Source: Borrelia coriaceae
GTDB lineage: Bacteria > Spirochaetota > Spirochaetia > Borreliales > Borreliaceae
DNA: 64,000 nt
NCBI RefSeq assembly: GCF_023035295.1
Contig: NZ_CP075076.1
Span: 620,001-684,000 of the forward strand
Direction: 5' to 3'
A program made the position numbers and the translations under genes. Shown here piece by piece: positions 11,325 through 20,939 of this stretch (positions within the stretch are counted from its first letter, which is position 1; each line of letters starts with the position of its first letter). A model generated the notes under the pieces. The model was not told where the DNA came from. It saw only the letters and a program-made list of their open reading frames with translations, and did no database searches.

Positions 11325-12567
11325 AATTCTATTTGATTTGATTGAAATGGAGACTAAAAGAGAGAGAGAACATATTGAATTAATTGCGTCAGAAAATTTT
11401 GTCTCATTGGCTGTAAGACAGGCTGTTGGGAGTATTTTAACTAATAAATATGCCGAAGGTTATCCTTCAAAGAGATATTATGGAGGATGTTTTGTTGTTG
11501 ATGATATTGAAAATTTAGCTATATCACGAGCAATAGAGCTTTTTGGCGCAAGTTATGCCAATGTTCAACCACATAGTGGTTCTCAAGCTAACATGGCGGC
11601 TATAATGGCGCTTATTAAGCCTGGGGATAGAATCCTTGGGATGGAATTGTCTCATGGTGGCCATTTAACTCATGGTAGTAAAGTCAGTTTTTCTGGAATG
11701 CTCTTTGATGCATATTCTTATGGAGTTTCAAGGGAATCTGAGATGATTGATTATGATGATGTGATGAGAATAGCTAAAGAATGTAGACCTAATTTGATAA
11801 TTGCTGGTGCTTCTTCTTATTCACGAGAAATTGATTTTAAAAAATTTCGTGAGATAGCGGATGAAGTTTCGGCTTATCTTTTGTGCGATATTGCTCATAC
11901 GGCAGGTCTTATTGCTACAGGTTTTCATAACTCTCCTGTTGATGTTGCACATTTAACCACAAGTACTACTCATAAGACCTTAAGGGGCCCTAGGGGAGGA
12001 TTAATTCTTGGAGGTAGAGAATCTAGCATGATTGTTAATTATAATAATAAAGAGAGAGTATTGCAGGATGCTGTTAATTCTTGTGTCTTTCCAGGAACTC
12101 AGGGTGGGCCTTTAATGCATGTTATTGCAGGTAAAGCAGTAGCTTTTGGAGAAGCTTTAAAGGAAAATTTTAAGGATTATATTTCTAAAGTTATAGAAAA
12201 TACTAAAGCTATGGCTGAATATTTTATTGCAGAAGGCTTTAGAATAGTTAGTGGTGGAACAGATAATCATTTGTTTTTAGTTGATCTTAGTGTTTTGGGT
12301 ATTACAGGAGCTGATGCTGAGAGGATTCTTGAAGGTGTAAACATTACTCTTAATAAAAATACAATTCCTTTTGAATCGAAAAGTGCTTCTGTAGCTTCTG
12401 GTATTCGAATTGGTGCTGCGGCTATTACTTCAAGAGGTTTAAATAAAGATAATTCTATTAAAGTTGCTGATTTTATTATTAGAACTTTAAAGACTAAATC
12501 TGCCGATGAGCTTAAAATAATAAAACGAGAAGTCGTAGAATTTATTAGTAGTTTTGATATGCCTTAA
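11314..12567 (+). CDS. glyA: Serine hydroxymethyltransferase
   Basis: GlyA is a cytoplasmic PLP enzyme that interconverts serine and glycine and loads one-carbon units onto tetrahydrofolate. At 417 residues it has standard length. Visible family signatures are [10 protein letters not shown] near the N-terminus, [15 protein letters not shown], the [10 protein letters not shown] cofactor loop, and the PLP lysine in [14 protein letters not shown] at about residue 225. The ATG has AGGA upstream inside the preceding gene, which it overlaps by 11 bases, so translation coupling is likely. Its own end overlaps the start of the J-domain gene. Confidence 0.97.
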   Translation: MEDKILFDLIEMETKREREHIELIASENFVSLAVRQAVGSILTNKYAEGYPSKRYYGGCFVVDDIENLAISRAIELFGASYANVQPHSGSQANMAAIMALIKPGDRILGMELSHGGHLTHGSKVSFSGMLFDAYSYGVSRESEMIDYDDVMRIAKECRPNLIIAGASSYSREIDFKKFREIADEVSAYLLCDIAHTAGLIATGFHNSPVDVAHLTTSTTHKTLRGPRGGLILGGRESSMIVNYNNKERVLQDAVNSCVFPGTQGGPLMHVIAGKAVAFGEALKENFKDYISKVIENTKAMAEYFIAEGFRIVSGGTDNHLFLVDLSVLGITGADAERILEGVNITLNKNTIPFESKSASVASGIRIGAAAITSRGLNKDNSIKVADFIIRTLKTKSADELKIIKREVVEFISSFDMP

Positions 12568-13342
12568 TTTTGATTACAATTTTTTTATTTGGGTGTCTAA
12601 TTTGTTTCAAATTTTCTTTTTGTTATTACCATTCATTTTGATTTTTAGTCCCTTTCTTTTAAGTATGTTGTTTATATTTTTTATTTTTTTTATAATTTCC
12701 AGCATTTTAGGTGGATTTAAAATATACACAACAAGAGATTATTTTTATTCTAAGTCAAGGGAATTTGAATTTTATAAGTTATCTTGTTTGTTAATGGCCA
12801 AGTTGATTTCTATTTTGGGAGCAATGACTGGAGAACAGTTAAGTTATATTAATTTTATAATTAATTCTTTGAATTTGTCCGAGAGAGATAAGACAGAACT
12901 TTATAATATATTTCATTTTTCTGTTACTCAAAATAGAAATGCAGACAAAATATTGTATACATTGAAGCTTGGGTATTTTCAGCATAAAGATCTTTTTGTA
13001 TGGCTTGTTTCTACTCTTAAAGAGATTAATAATTTAGCTAGATATAAAAACTTAGAAGGGGATAAATTTATTCATTATGTTAGTTCGTTTCTTGAGCTTG
13101 ATTTTGAAAATTATGATACTTACAAAAATGTTAATATAGAAATTATTAATCCTTATGAAGTATTGGGCCTAAAGTATAATGCTAGTGATGATGATGTAAA
13201 GAAGGCCTATAAAAGATTGGTTATACAATATCATCCGGATAGATTTGCAAATGAACCTATTAAACAAAGAGAAGCAAATGAAAAATTTATTAAGATTCAA
13301 GATGCTTATGAAAAAATTTGTAAAGAGCGAAATTTAAAATAA
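12554..13342 (+). CDS. Membrane-anchored J-domain protein (DjlA-like co-chaperone)
   Basis: The product has one strong hydrophobic N-terminal segment (about residues 8-55, probably two closely spaced spans or a long anchor), a central helical region of ~130 residues like the TerB/DjlA middle domain ([16 protein letters not shown]), and a C-terminal J domain. The J domain contains [21 protein letters not shown] and the essential HPD tripeptide at 227-229. J domains stimulate the ATPase of DnaK-type Hsp70. The DjlA-like order (anchor, TerB-like, C-terminal J) suggests a membrane-tethered co-chaperone. The start is uncertain: TTG 12554 overlaps glyA by 14 bases, and TTG 12602 is another option. 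A strong terminator follows. Confidence 0.85.
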   Translation: MICLNFDYNFFIWVSNLFQIFFLLLPFILIFSPFLLSMLFIFFIFFIISSILGGFKIYTTRDYFYSKSREFEFYKLSCLLMAKLISILGAMTGEQLSYINFIINSLNLSERDKTELYNIFHFSVTQNRNADKILYTLKLGYFQHKDLFVWLVSTLKEINNLARYKNLEGDKFIHYVSSFLELDFENYDTYKNVNIEIINPYEVLGLKYNASDDDVKKAYKRLVIQYHPDRFANEPIKQREANEKFIKIQDAYEKICKERNLK

Positions 13343-13409
13343 TTTAAGGTTGCTGATTTCATTTAGTTTATAAAATTTATTATTTGAAATCAATCTCTAT
13401 AAATTAGAG

Positions 13410-13458
13410 TGTATTGTTTAAAGAAAAGGAATCTACTCTTTAAACAATACATTTTTTA
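13410..13458 (+). terminator. Rho-independent terminator after the cysS operon, shared with the p66 end
   Basis: A perfect 14-bp stem (13410-13423 with 13438-13451) has a 14-base loop and is followed on the plus strand by TTTTTT. It lies between the convergent J-domain gene and p66. The U-run supports termination of the plus-strand operon; on the minus strand the hairpin follows the p66 stop but has a weaker downstream U-run. Confidence 0.88.
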
Positions 13459-13459
13459 A

Positions 13460-15232
13460 TTATTCTTCAAGATTAATTTGAAATTGTAAGAAGACACTTC
13501 CTGTTTTGTCTTTGTTTGCAAGAATGTTGTTTGAGTCCCATCCAAGTGATATTTTTGTCAATTTAATTAAGTTGTCTAGTTCTAATCCAGTCTTTATGTA
13601 TACACTTTTATCTGAACCTTTAAGTGAACCTAAAATATGAGTACCTACATATGGGATTATATGTGTGTCTTCTGATATGGATTCTAAAGGTATTGCATAA
13701 TCTATGTATAAAGCACCTCCAATCTTAGCAGCCTGAGCAAAAGAAACTGTTTGTGTATTATTACCATTACTGTTAGTACTTGGTGTGAGAGCAGTTATTA
13801 TATTATCTGATTGAGGGCGTTCTTTTAATAGTTCATAAACTCCAATTGAGGCTATCCATCCAAGGCCAGGAATAATGCCTTTTTTGTTATCTTCATAAGT
13901 TGAAATCTCTGCATTTAAGGTTTTAAATGATTTTGCTGCGATTTGCTGTATTAGTTCGTTTGAAGATGTAGGCTTGTATAAGTTTTGTCCATAGTTAATG
14001 CCAAATCCAATGCCAGATTTTTTGCTTGTTGTTCCAAATATTTTTGTACTGTAAGAATCATCTCCATTAATTGACCATGATTCTTTTTCTCCTTCATCTG
14101 TGTTCCAAGCTAAGCCAATACCAGTGCCTATTGAAAATGCAAAATTAAAATTTCTTTTTGTGTCAAATTTAAGTCTGTTATCTGTTGGACTGAATTTATT
14201 ATCTTTATTTGTGTTTGCCTTTTTGGAAATGTGTCCAAGTATAGAAAAATCGCTGGCAAATGGATCTATTCCCAAATCAGAACCTGCTTGTAGTAAGAGA
14301 TAAGTATTTCTGTTATTTATTTTTGTAAGTCCAATTTTATAAGTAAATCCTATAGATGTCATAATAGATGCATTTGATAAAGTTGGACTTACAAGAGCAG
14401 AATCAACAACAGATTTGTCGTTAAGCCCATATGTTATTGATGAGTGGTTAAATGTTGAGTTTCCGATTGCCCCTGAGAGTCCAAAGTTTAATTCAAATGG
14501 AGTTTCTACAATGACATTTGGATTGTATTGTTCAATTTCATTTTTTATTGGCGTCCATTTCACTTGAGTTCCGTAAAGTATACCTGTGTAGGTATTGTTG
14601 TAAGGAGTATTTTCAGTATCTTCGTTTGCAGCATGGTTTCTATTGCCTGTTCCTGTTGCTCCAATTGAAAGTATAAGTTCTAGTTGTGGAAGAGTGTATC
14701 CAAGCTGAAGTGTGCCTATTTTTTTTGCTGTACTTCTTGCAAGAATTGTTCTGCTTGTAACACTGTTATTGCTTGGGAAACCATAATATTCGCTTTCAAT
14801 GCTAGTCATTGGTGCGAAACTAAATAATGATTCTTCGTTAAAATCAAAATTGGTCATTGATTCCATTTTAAGATAAAAGTCGTACATGTTTATTTTTGCT
14901 ATAATGTTTTCTACATTGAATTTGAGCATGGTATCTTCTTTGTTGTTAGCTTTTAAAGATAAATTTTCTATTGTAATTTGAGCTGAGAAAGGATCATTTG
15001 TTCCTATTTCTTTTTTTGTTTCATATGGTGTAAATTTAATTTCTATTTCGCTTTTATTTTCCAAACCAGGAACGAGCTCGTCCATGTCAAATCTAAATTC
15101 ACTGCTATTTGAAAATGTTAATTTAGGGCTCCATGAGTTTGTTTTGGGTAAGTTTGTGCTTAAATCATCACTAAAGACTGTAGTAGTGGTTAATAATAAC
15201 ATAAAGATATATAATAATTTTGATTTATTCAC
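13460..15232 (-). CDS. p66: P66 integral outer-membrane protein (porin and adhesin)
   Basis: P66 is a Borrelia-specific outer-membrane channel-forming protein, in Lyme species also a beta-3 integrin ligand (established for B. burgdorferi). The sequence shows an N-terminal signal peptide (residues 1-21, ending ...TTTTVFS-DD), alternating amphipathic strands and many Gly/Asn/Ser-rich turns consistent with a beta-barrel, and a C-terminal strand VFLQFQINLEE. The product has 590 residues, slightly shorter than the B. burgdorferi protein as I recall it (about 618), so some loops are shorter. The start is GTG with AAGGAG eight bases upstream. A good promoter sits ~115 bases upstream, giving a long leader. 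Integrin binding should not be assumed for this species. Confidence 0.92.
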   Translation of the reverse strand: MNKSKLLYIFMLLLTTTTVFSDDLSTNLPKTNSWSPKLTFSNSSEFRFDMDELVPGLENKSEIEIKFTPYETKKEIGTNDPFSAQITIENLSLKANNKEDTMLKFNVENIIAKINMYDFYLKMESMTNFDFNEESLFSFAPMTSIESEYYGFPSNNSVTSRTILARSTAKKIGTLQLGYTLPQLELILSIGATGTGNRNHAANEDTENTPYNNTYTGILYGTQVKWTPIKNEIEQYNPNVIVETPFELNFGLSGAIGNSTFNHSSITYGLNDKSVVDSALVSPTLSNASIMTSIGFTYKIGLTKINNRNTYLLLQAGSDLGIDPFASDFSILGHISKKANTNKDNKFSPTDNRLKFDTKRNFNFAFSIGTGIGLAWNTDEGEKESWSINGDDSYSTKIFGTTSKKSGIGFGINYGQNLYKPTSSNELIQQIAAKSFKTLNAEISTYEDNKKGIIPGLGWIASIGVYELLKERPQSDNIITALTPSTNSNGNNTQTVSFAQAAKIGGALYIDYAIPLESISEDTHIIPYVGTHILGSLKGSDKSVYIKTGLELDNLIKLTKISLGWDSNNILANKDKTGSVFLQFQINLEE

Positions 15233-15354
15233 TTATATTTCTCCTTTGTTATAGATTTGGTTTTTTGTTAGATATTTTTTAAATAAAATGGATCTTTTTG
15301 TCCTTGGATATCAATGATATTAATTCTTAGGTAAAAATTCAAGTATTTTGATTG

Positions 15355-15383
15355 TTTATATTAACGATAAATAAGACTAGCAA
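15355..15383 (-). promoter_or_regulatory. Promoter for p66
   Basis: On the minus strand, TTGCTA (15378-15383) and TATAAA (15355-15360) are 17 bases apart. This would give a 5' leader of about 115 bases before the GTG start, leaving room for post-transcriptional control. No stable leader structure was obvious by eye. Confidence 0.5.
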
Positions 15384-15446
15384 AGTAATTATGTTAGCCT
15401 TATTTATTGAGTAATTTGGATTTGTTGTTTACTTATGATAAAAAAC

Positions 15447-16949
15447 TTATGATAAGAAGTAAACTAGGATTCCTGATATAAAAATATAGCCAAGAGCGTA
15501 TACAATGGTTTTTGATAGTAATTTTCCTTCTTGGCCAATTAGACCTGCAGTTGTTGTTGCTATTGTAATATTTTGAGGCGAGATCATTTTTCCCCCTGTT
15601 GCTCCTGTTGTATTTGCAGCTGCAAGCCAGTAGGGATTAGCATCAATATTTGCTGCAATTTGTGTTTGCAAGGGGCCAAATAGAACATTTGAAACGGTAT
15701 CGCTTCCTGTTAAAAAAGTTCCTAAAGCTCCGATTAATGGGCTAAATAATGGGTATAATGTGCTTGTCAGTATTGATATGCCATCTGCAAGGTCTCTTAT
15801 CATGCCACTATGTGCCATCAATCTTGATATTGATACTATGCAAATAATTACGAAAGATGATAGTGCCATTTTTTGTATTGTAAGTATGAATATTTTTAGT
15901 TGTGTAGCTATAGAAACCCTTCTGATTGAATAAGATATGACTGTTGCAAGAATAATTAAAGGTCCTGGTGAAGTTAGCCATTTAAATTGTATTGGATTTG
16001 CCCCTGGATAAATTGAAAGAGTAGTTTTAAAGTTTGATAGATATTTGTTTATTCCATGAAAAAGTGGTGAAACACTTATTATAAGTGAGACTATTAAGAT
16101 ATAGGGCAAACAGGCAAGGAAGCATTGCATTGCTGATATTTTTATATTGTTGTTCGTTAAATTTTCTTTTTTATACAGTTTTGCGTATATTATTGTTATT
16201 GCCATTGCAGGAATACTTCCAAGTATTGCTGGAAGTTCTGGACCTAAGGTTTTTGAAATGTAAACTTGAGATATGGCTATTGATGCTCCTGAGAGAAGTG
16301 TAAGAAAAAACATTCCCCCTTTAAGAGCTTTAATTCCACCTCCTACAAGCATAACTAGTATGAATGGTATAATAAGAGTTGGCAGGATTAGTTGTAAAGA
16401 GATATCATATGATAACATTTTAACATCTAATTCTGTTGCTTGGGCTAGAGATATTATAGGGATTCCTACTGAACCATAGGCAGTTGAGGATGTATCCATG
16501 ATTAAACATATAAGACAGGCAAAGAATGGGTCAAACCCCATTGCTATTAGTATTGATACAGGAATTGCAACAGCAGTACCGTATCCTGCAACTCCTTCTA
16601 AGAAATTACCAAAACCCCATACTACAAGCAAAACTATAATGCGTTTATCAGAAGATACATTTGATAGCATGGCTTTTATAATGTTCATGTCATTTTGACT
16701 TTCAGCCATTTTATATGTGAAAATAGCAGCTATAATAACAATAACTATTGGCCATATTCCCATTACTGTTCCTTCAAATATTGCAAGACTTGTATTGACT
16801 ATTCCTAGATTCTTATGAAATAGGGCTAATGCGATGGTGGCTATTAGGCATATTGGTATCACATAATATGCTGGTTTTTTTATTATTCCAAGTCCAATGA
16901 TTATTAGTATGATTGGTACTAAGGCTTTAATGAAATCGTAAAAATTCAT
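15447..16949 (-). CDS. lctP: L-lactate permease family transporter
   Basis: This inner-membrane transporter of the LctP family has 12-14 predicted hydrophobic segments over 500 residues. Diagnostic stretches are NFLEGVAGYGTAVAIPVSIL, GALGTFLTGSDTVSNVLFGPLQ and AANTTGATGGKMISPQNI; the last two are the most conserved LctP motifs. It would import lactate or a related monocarboxylate with protons. I use ATG 16949 (MNFYDFIKALVP) because the family begins there. An upstream in-frame ATG at 16982 would add 11 polar residues, but AAGGAG lies between the two starts, about 13 bases before 16949, and so excludes the upstream one. It lies upstream of p66, but p66 has its own promoter. Confidence 0.92.
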   Translation of the reverse strand: MNFYDFIKALVPIILIIIGLGIIKKPAYYVIPICLIATIALALFHKNLGIVNTSLAIFEGTVMGIWPIVIVIIAAIFTYKMAESQNDMNIIKAMLSNVSSDKRIIVLLVVWGFGNFLEGVAGYGTAVAIPVSILIAMGFDPFFACLICLIMDTSSTAYGSVGIPIISLAQATELDVKMLSYDISLQLILPTLIIPFILVMLVGGGIKALKGGMFFLTLLSGASIAISQVYISKTLGPELPAILGSIPAMAITIIYAKLYKKENLTNNNIKISAMQCFLACLPYILIVSLIISVSPLFHGINKYLSNFKTTLSIYPGANPIQFKWLTSPGPLIILATVISYSIRRVSIATQLKIFILTIQKMALSSFVIICIVSISRLMAHSGMIRDLADGISILTSTLYPLFSPLIGALGTFLTGSDTVSNVLFGPLQTQIAANIDANPYWLAAANTTGATGGKMISPQNITIATTTAGLIGQEGKLLSKTIVYALGYIFISGILVYFLS

Positions 16950-17033
16950 AATAAGATGTGTGCTCCTTTTTAGATTTACCATTTAATTTTATAACAAATT
17001 TTTATTCAATTATATATAATATAATGTTACTTG

Positions 17034-17972
17034 ATGAAAATTATCTTTACTATTCTAAGCATTTTAATTTTATCTGGTGTATTTGGTGAGCTTTTTGCAA
17101 TTGATTTATTGCAGATTGAAGAGATAACTGAAGATGCTAAGTCAGTTGTTTTACTTGATTATGATACTAAATGCATTCTTTATGCAAAAGAGCCAAATTT
17201 AGTGTTTCCACCAGCATCACTTACTAAGCTTGTTACTATTTATACTGCTTTAATTGAGGCAAGGAAAAAAAATATAGGTTTGAAGACTATTGTTCCTATT
17301 AGCAGTGCTGCGTCGTATTATAATTTGCCTTTAGATTCTTCATTAATGTTTTTAGAAGAAGGGCACAAGGTCAATCTTGAGGAATTGCTTAAAGGTCTTG
17401 TAATTTCTTCAGGTAATGATGCTGCTATTGCAATTGCTGAATTTATAGTTGGGAAAAATTTAAGCAGTTTTGTTAATTTAATGAATATTAACGTTTTAAA
17501 CTTAGGACTTGCAAATATGAATTTTGTTGATACATCGGGTTATAGTAGTGATAATAAGATCACTGCATTAGAAATGGCATTATTTGCAAGAACATATATA
17601 AAAGAATTTGAATTTATGCTTTATATACATTCTCTTAAAGAGTTTGTTTATCCAAGGTCTGAAAATTTGGGTAATAATTATTCATTAAAAATGTTAAATT
17701 TAAAACAGAAGAATAAAAATATTTTGATATTTAATTATCCTTATGCTGATGGATTAAAAACTGGTTATATTAAAAAATCTGGTTTAAATATAGTTGCTAC
17801 AGCTAAAAAAGATGCTATAAGATTAATAGCGGTTGTCTTGGGAGTTAATAAGGGAGTGGATAATGTGGGAGAGAAGAAGCGTGCTTTGATTGCACAAAAG
17901 TTGTTTGAATATGGATTTAGTAATTATTATCAATGTTCTTTTGTTGGAAAAATTAAGGGAAAAGAGTTATAA
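17034..17972 (+). CDS. dacA: Short D-alanyl-D-alanine carboxypeptidase (PBP5/DacA family), probably lacking the C-terminal domain
   Basis: This is a penicillin-binding protein of the S11 family that trims peptidoglycan stem peptides in the periplasm. It has a signal peptide (residues 1-23), the nucleophile motif SLTK at about residues 62-65, SGN at about 126-128 and KTG at about 242-244, so the catalytic domain is complete. The 312 residues end right after that domain; typical PBP5 proteins continue with a ~90-residue beta domain and a membrane-anchoring amphipathic helix. The same frame downstream, after TAA, has open blocks interrupted by TGA and TAG, suggesting a decayed C-terminus. ATG 17034 is preceded in frame by TTG 17031; no SD is visible, and TATAAT elements lie only ~10-15 bases upstream, so a near-leaderless message is possible. 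Confidence 0.85.
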   Translation: MKIIFTILSILILSGVFGELFAIDLLQIEEITEDAKSVVLLDYDTKCILYAKEPNLVFPPASLTKLVTIYTALIEARKKNIGLKTIVPISSAASYYNLPLDSSLMFLEEGHKVNLEELLKGLVISSGNDAAIAIAEFIVGKNLSSFVNLMNINVLNLGLANMNFVDTSGYSSDNKITALEMALFARTYIKEFEFMLYIHSLKEFVYPRSENLGNNYSLKMLNLKQKNKNILIFNYPYADGLKTGYIKKSGLNIVATAKKDAIRLIAVVLGVNKGVDNVGEKKRALIAQKLFEYGFSNYYQCSFVGKIKGKEL

Positions 17973-18238
17973 TGTGGTAAATTTAATGTTTTTCTAAAGG
18001 GCTTTTGAATATGTCTTTTGAAAGAAGGTTTTTTGAAGGAAGTACAGCCTAGGCAATATAAATTTAGTATAAAAAGCATTAAGTGCTCTACTTTAAGAAT
18101 GATTATGTAGTGGGAAGGTTGGGTTTGTATAGTTTTAAGTTAAAGTCGCTGAACTTGCTTAGTTATGTTAAAAAATTAAAAGTTTTAATGGTATTTGTAG
18201 GTATTTTATAAAAATCTTTTAAGAGAGTAATTAGTTTT
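17973..18238 (+). pseudogene. Possible decayed C-terminal extension of the DacA-like gene
   Basis: This gap of 266 bases has no intact gene. Read in the same frame as the preceding carboxypeptidase, it gives KFNVFLKGF, a TGA, and then ICLLKEGFLKEVQPRQYK continuing for ~18 more residues to a TAG. This block is strand-like and lysine-rich, as a PBP5 C-terminal domain would be. The match is by pattern only. The last ~60 bases form the cheD leader with AAGAGAG as SD. Confidence 0.3.
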
Positions 18239-18730
18239 ATGTTAAATCATTTTAATTTCAAATTAAAAAGAGATGTTACGATAATAGTGCCAGGTGAGGC
18301 TTTTGTGTCAAATAATAGGGTTATTTCTACAATACTTGGTTCTTGTGTTTCTGTTGTACTTTATGATGAAGTATGTAAGCTTATAGGAGTTAATCATTAT
18401 GTGTTAGTGAGATCTGATTCATTAGTGGAGCTTGCACAGAAAGGTAGATATGGAGTTTATGCTATTCCTATGTTAATTGATGCTATGATAGAGAATGGTT
18501 CATCAAAGGGTAATCTTAAGGCCAAACTTTTTGGAGGGGCTAATTTTATGGGTAAAAGTACAATAAGGGTAGGTGTTGAGAATGCAGAGTTTGCTATCAA
18601 GTCTTTATCCAAATATGGTATTCCAGTTGTAGCTAAAGATTTTGATCAGTCTAAATCCAGAAAGATTTTTGCTTTTCCTGAGGATTTTAAGGTTATTGTG
18701 GAATATCCAGATGGTGCTAAAGTTTTTTAA
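18239..18730 (+). CDS. cheD: Chemoreceptor glutamine deamidase CheD
   Basis: CheD deamidates specific glutamines on chemoreceptors and in some bacteria binds CheC or CheX to adjust adaptation. The 163 residues contain the catalytic Cys 36 in STILGSCVSV and His 53 in GVNHYVL, plus the family signature KLFGGANFM. It is cytoplasmic. It stands alone between two gene-poor gaps rather than in a che operon; the likely targets include the two receptors encoded earlier in the window, which is inference. Confidence 0.94.
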   Translation: MLNHFNFKLKRDVTIIVPGEAFVSNNRVISTILGSCVSVVLYDEVCKLIGVNHYVLVRSDSLVELAQKGRYGVYAIPMLIDAMIENGSSKGNLKAKLFGGANFMGKSTIRVGVENAEFAIKSLSKYGIPVVAKDFDQSKSRKIFAFPEDFKVIVEYPDGAKVF

Positions 18731-18987
18731 TCTTACCTTAGATTAGTCTTTAGGATATATTTTGTAAGCTTTAGTTTAAGAGTGTTATTACAATTTTAAT
18801 TGTTTTTAAGTATTGACTGTAGGAAAACCAGAGCTTTTAAGTAGTGTTTCTATACAAATTAGAATTTCAAATAAGTGTGTGTTTTTAAATTAATTCTTAG
18901 TTTATTAGAGATTACTTTTTTAAATATTCTATGATAGCATATAGTTAATATATTCAATTTTAAGTTTGGTTTTATTAGGGGATAAAG

Positions 18988-20409
18988 ATGGAAAATATTG
19001 TAATTCATTATTTTAGGAAAATATCTCAAATTCCTAGATGTTCAAAAAATTTAAGAGGTATTAGTAATTTTATTAAGGAAGAAGCTAAAAAATTTGGGTA
19101 TTCTTTTAAGGAAGATAGTATCGGCAATATTGTAGTTGGGATTAAGGCTAATGGATGTAACAATGTGTTGCCTGTTATCTTACAAGCTCATACAGACATG
19201 GTATGTGAAAAAAATGAATCTGTTGTGCATGACTTTGAGAAAGATCCTATTAATATCATTGAAGATAATGGATATTTTGTTGCATCAGGGACTACTCTTG
19301 GTGCTGATGATGGTATTGGGGTTGCTATGATGCTTGCCATCATGAGTGAGGCTTCGTTTTTTAAACATCCTGATTTGGAACTTCTCTTTACTGTTGATGA
19401 AGAAATAGGACTAATAGGTGCTATTGGACTTGATCCTAATTTATGTAGTGGGAAAATGTTAATTAACCTTGATGGAGAAGAGGAGGGTTATTTTTTAGTT
19501 GGTTGTGCTGGTTCTAGACTTGTTAATATTAATTTTGAGCCCCAATATAGACAAAGCAGAAAAAGTGTAGGTGTTGAAATTTTATTTACAGGTCTTAAGG
19601 GAGGGCATTCTGGTGCAGATATTCATTTTGACTTGGCAAATTCTTTGAAGTTGATGTTTTTTGCTTTAAGTCAACTTAGGGCAAGTATGGAATTTGAGGT
19701 TGGGTATATATCTGGTGGTGATAAGAGTAATGCAATTCCTAGAGAGGCAAAAGCATTAATATTAATTGATTCTAATCGTTATATTTGCTTAGAGCAAGAA
19801 TTAGAATCATTTAAGCGTAGTGTGCAAGAAATGTATACTCTTGATGCTGATTTTGAAATTATTTTGAGACGAATGGATTTTTCTGGTAATGTTTTAGATA
19901 ATATCGATCAAGATAAACTTTTAAATATGGGCATGGCATTTTTAAATGGTATTCAAAAGGTTGAGAACTATAGTGAAAAACTTATTAGGACGTCTTTAAA
20001 TTTTGCTAGTCTTTTAAAGGTTGGTAAGGCGTATCAGTTTGTATTTACAATAAGGTCTTTATTAGATATTGAAAAGGAATATGTTTTTAATCATTTAAAG
20101 GCTATTAGTAATCTTGCAGGTGCTAATTTTGAAATAGTTTATGATTATTCTTCATGGAGGCCTGCTGAGAATAGTAAACTTTTAAATCATCTTAAAAATG
20201 TATATAAAGATATGTGTTGTAAAGAGGCTAAGACTTCAGTGATTCATGCTGGCCTTGAGACTGGAATAATATCAGAAAAATTTGGAGGGATAGATTCAGT
20301 TACAATCGGCCCTTGGATCAATGCTCCTCATACACCAAGAGAGAAGGTTGATATTGCGTCAACTATTAGAGTTTATAATTTTTTGAAGAAGAGTTTAGAA
20401 ACTTTATAA
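18988..20409 (+). CDS. pepD: Xaa-His dipeptidase (M20 family, PepD)
   Basis: This cytoplasmic M20 metallopeptidase of the aminoacyl-histidine dipeptidase group has 473 residues. Metal ligands and catalytic residues are visible: the first metal His in LQAHTDMVCEK, the bridging Asp in TTLGADDGIG, the catalytic Glu pair in FTVDEEIGLIGA, and a late His in GPWINAPHTPREKVD. The dimerisation domain contains the glycine-rich GGHSGADIH. It would release amino acids from short peptides, useful to an organism that imports peptides. SD is GGGGAT before ATG, downstream of a 257-base gap that holds a weak TATGAT element but no gene. Confidence 0.93.
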   Translation: MENIVIHYFRKISQIPRCSKNLRGISNFIKEEAKKFGYSFKEDSIGNIVVGIKANGCNNVLPVILQAHTDMVCEKNESVVHDFEKDPINIIEDNGYFVASGTTLGADDGIGVAMMLAIMSEASFFKHPDLELLFTVDEEIGLIGAIGLDPNLCSGKMLINLDGEEEGYFLVGCAGSRLVNINFEPQYRQSRKSVGVEILFTGLKGGHSGADIHFDLANSLKLMFFALSQLRASMEFEVGYISGGDKSNAIPREAKALILIDSNRYICLEQELESFKRSVQEMYTLDADFEIILRRMDFSGNVLDNIDQDKLLNMGMAFLNGIQKVENYSEKLIRTSLNFASLLKVGKAYQFVFTIRSLLDIEKEYVFNHLKAISNLAGANFEIVYDYSSWRPAENSKLLNHLKNVYKDMCCKEAKTSVIHAGLETGIISEKFGGIDSVTIGPWINAPHTPREKVDIASTIRVYNFLKKSLETL

Positions 20410-20454
20410 AATTTTATATTGTATTTTACTTATTTTTGAATATATATATTTCAG

Positions 20455-20483
20455 TTGACTTACTATTTGAATATATATAAAAT
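20455..20483 (+). promoter_or_regulatory. Promoter for the tRNA-His/Arg cluster
   Basis: TTGACT (20455-20460) and TAAAAT (20478-20483) are separated by 17 bases. The expected start is about 20 bases before tRNA-His. Strong -35 and -10 elements are normal for stable RNA genes. Confidence 0.65.
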
Positions 20484-20509
20484 AGGTTTACATACAATTG
20501 AGTATAAGT

Positions 20510-20584
<75 letters not shown>

Positions 20585-20601
20585 TTTATTTTTGTTAGAT
20601 T

Positions 20602-20675
20602 GCACCTATAGCTCAATTGGATAGAGCGTTGGACTTCGAATCCGAAGGTTGCAGGTTCGAGCCCTGCTGGGTGTG
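20602..20675 (+). tRNA. tRNA-Arg (anticodon TCG)
   Basis: A 74-base cloverleaf. The acceptor pairs GCACCTA with TGGGTGT, including a G-U at the first pair; the T arm is GCAGG/CCTGC, and the anticodon loop CTTCGAA gives TCG. It reads CGA and related CGN codons. No CCA is encoded. Confidence 0.94.
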
Positions 20676-20692
20676 AAACGTTAGTTTTATAC

Positions 20693-20721
20693 TTGAAAAA
20701 GCTTTGTAAGTTTTGTATACT
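20693..20721 (+). promoter_or_regulatory. Second promoter inside the tRNA cluster (for tRNA-Leu, tRNA-Gly and possibly tig)
   Basis: TTGAAA (20693-20698) and TATACT (20716-20721) are exactly 17 bases apart, between tRNA-Arg and tRNA-Leu. No terminator was seen between tRNA-Gly and tig, so this promoter may also feed the protease operon. Confidence 0.6.
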
Positions 20722-20732
20722 ACCTAAGGTAT

Positions 20733-20813
20733 GCAGGAGTGGTGGAACTGGCAGACACGCTAGACTTAGGATCTAGTGCCTTAGGCATGTGGGTTCGAGT
20801 CCCACCTTCTGCA
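20733..20813 (+). tRNA. tRNA-Leu (anticodon TAG)
   Basis: This class II tRNA has a long variable arm. The acceptor pairs GCAGGAG with CTTCTGC, the discriminator is A, and the anticodon loop CTTAGGA gives TAG, reading CUA and CUG. No CCA is encoded. Confidence 0.95.
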
Positions 20814-20819
20814 AGAAAT

Positions 20820-20891
20820 GCGAAAGTAACTCAGGGGTAGAGTGTCACCTTGCCAAGGTGAAAGTCGCGGGTTCAAATCCCGTCTTTCGCT
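20820..20891 (+). tRNA. tRNA-Gly (anticodon GCC)
   Basis: A 72-base cloverleaf. The acceptor pairs GCGAAAG with CTTTCGC, the discriminator is T, and the anticodon loop TTGCCAA gives GCC. It lies six bases after tRNA-Leu, so the two are processed from one transcript. Confidence 0.95.
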
Positions 20892-20939
20892 TGAATTTAC
20901 AATTATTAAACATTAATGCATTTAAATTAGAGGAATAAT

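Noticed and set aside
15427..15464. Inverted GTTTACTT/AAGTAAAC around a repeated ACTTATGATAA at the lctP end as a terminator
   Set aside because: Stem is weak, the loop long and there is no U-run on the minus strand; may be a chance repeat.
16085..16698. Three plus-strand frames inside lctP
   Set aside because: All are shadows of the conserved LctP coding sequence on the other strand.
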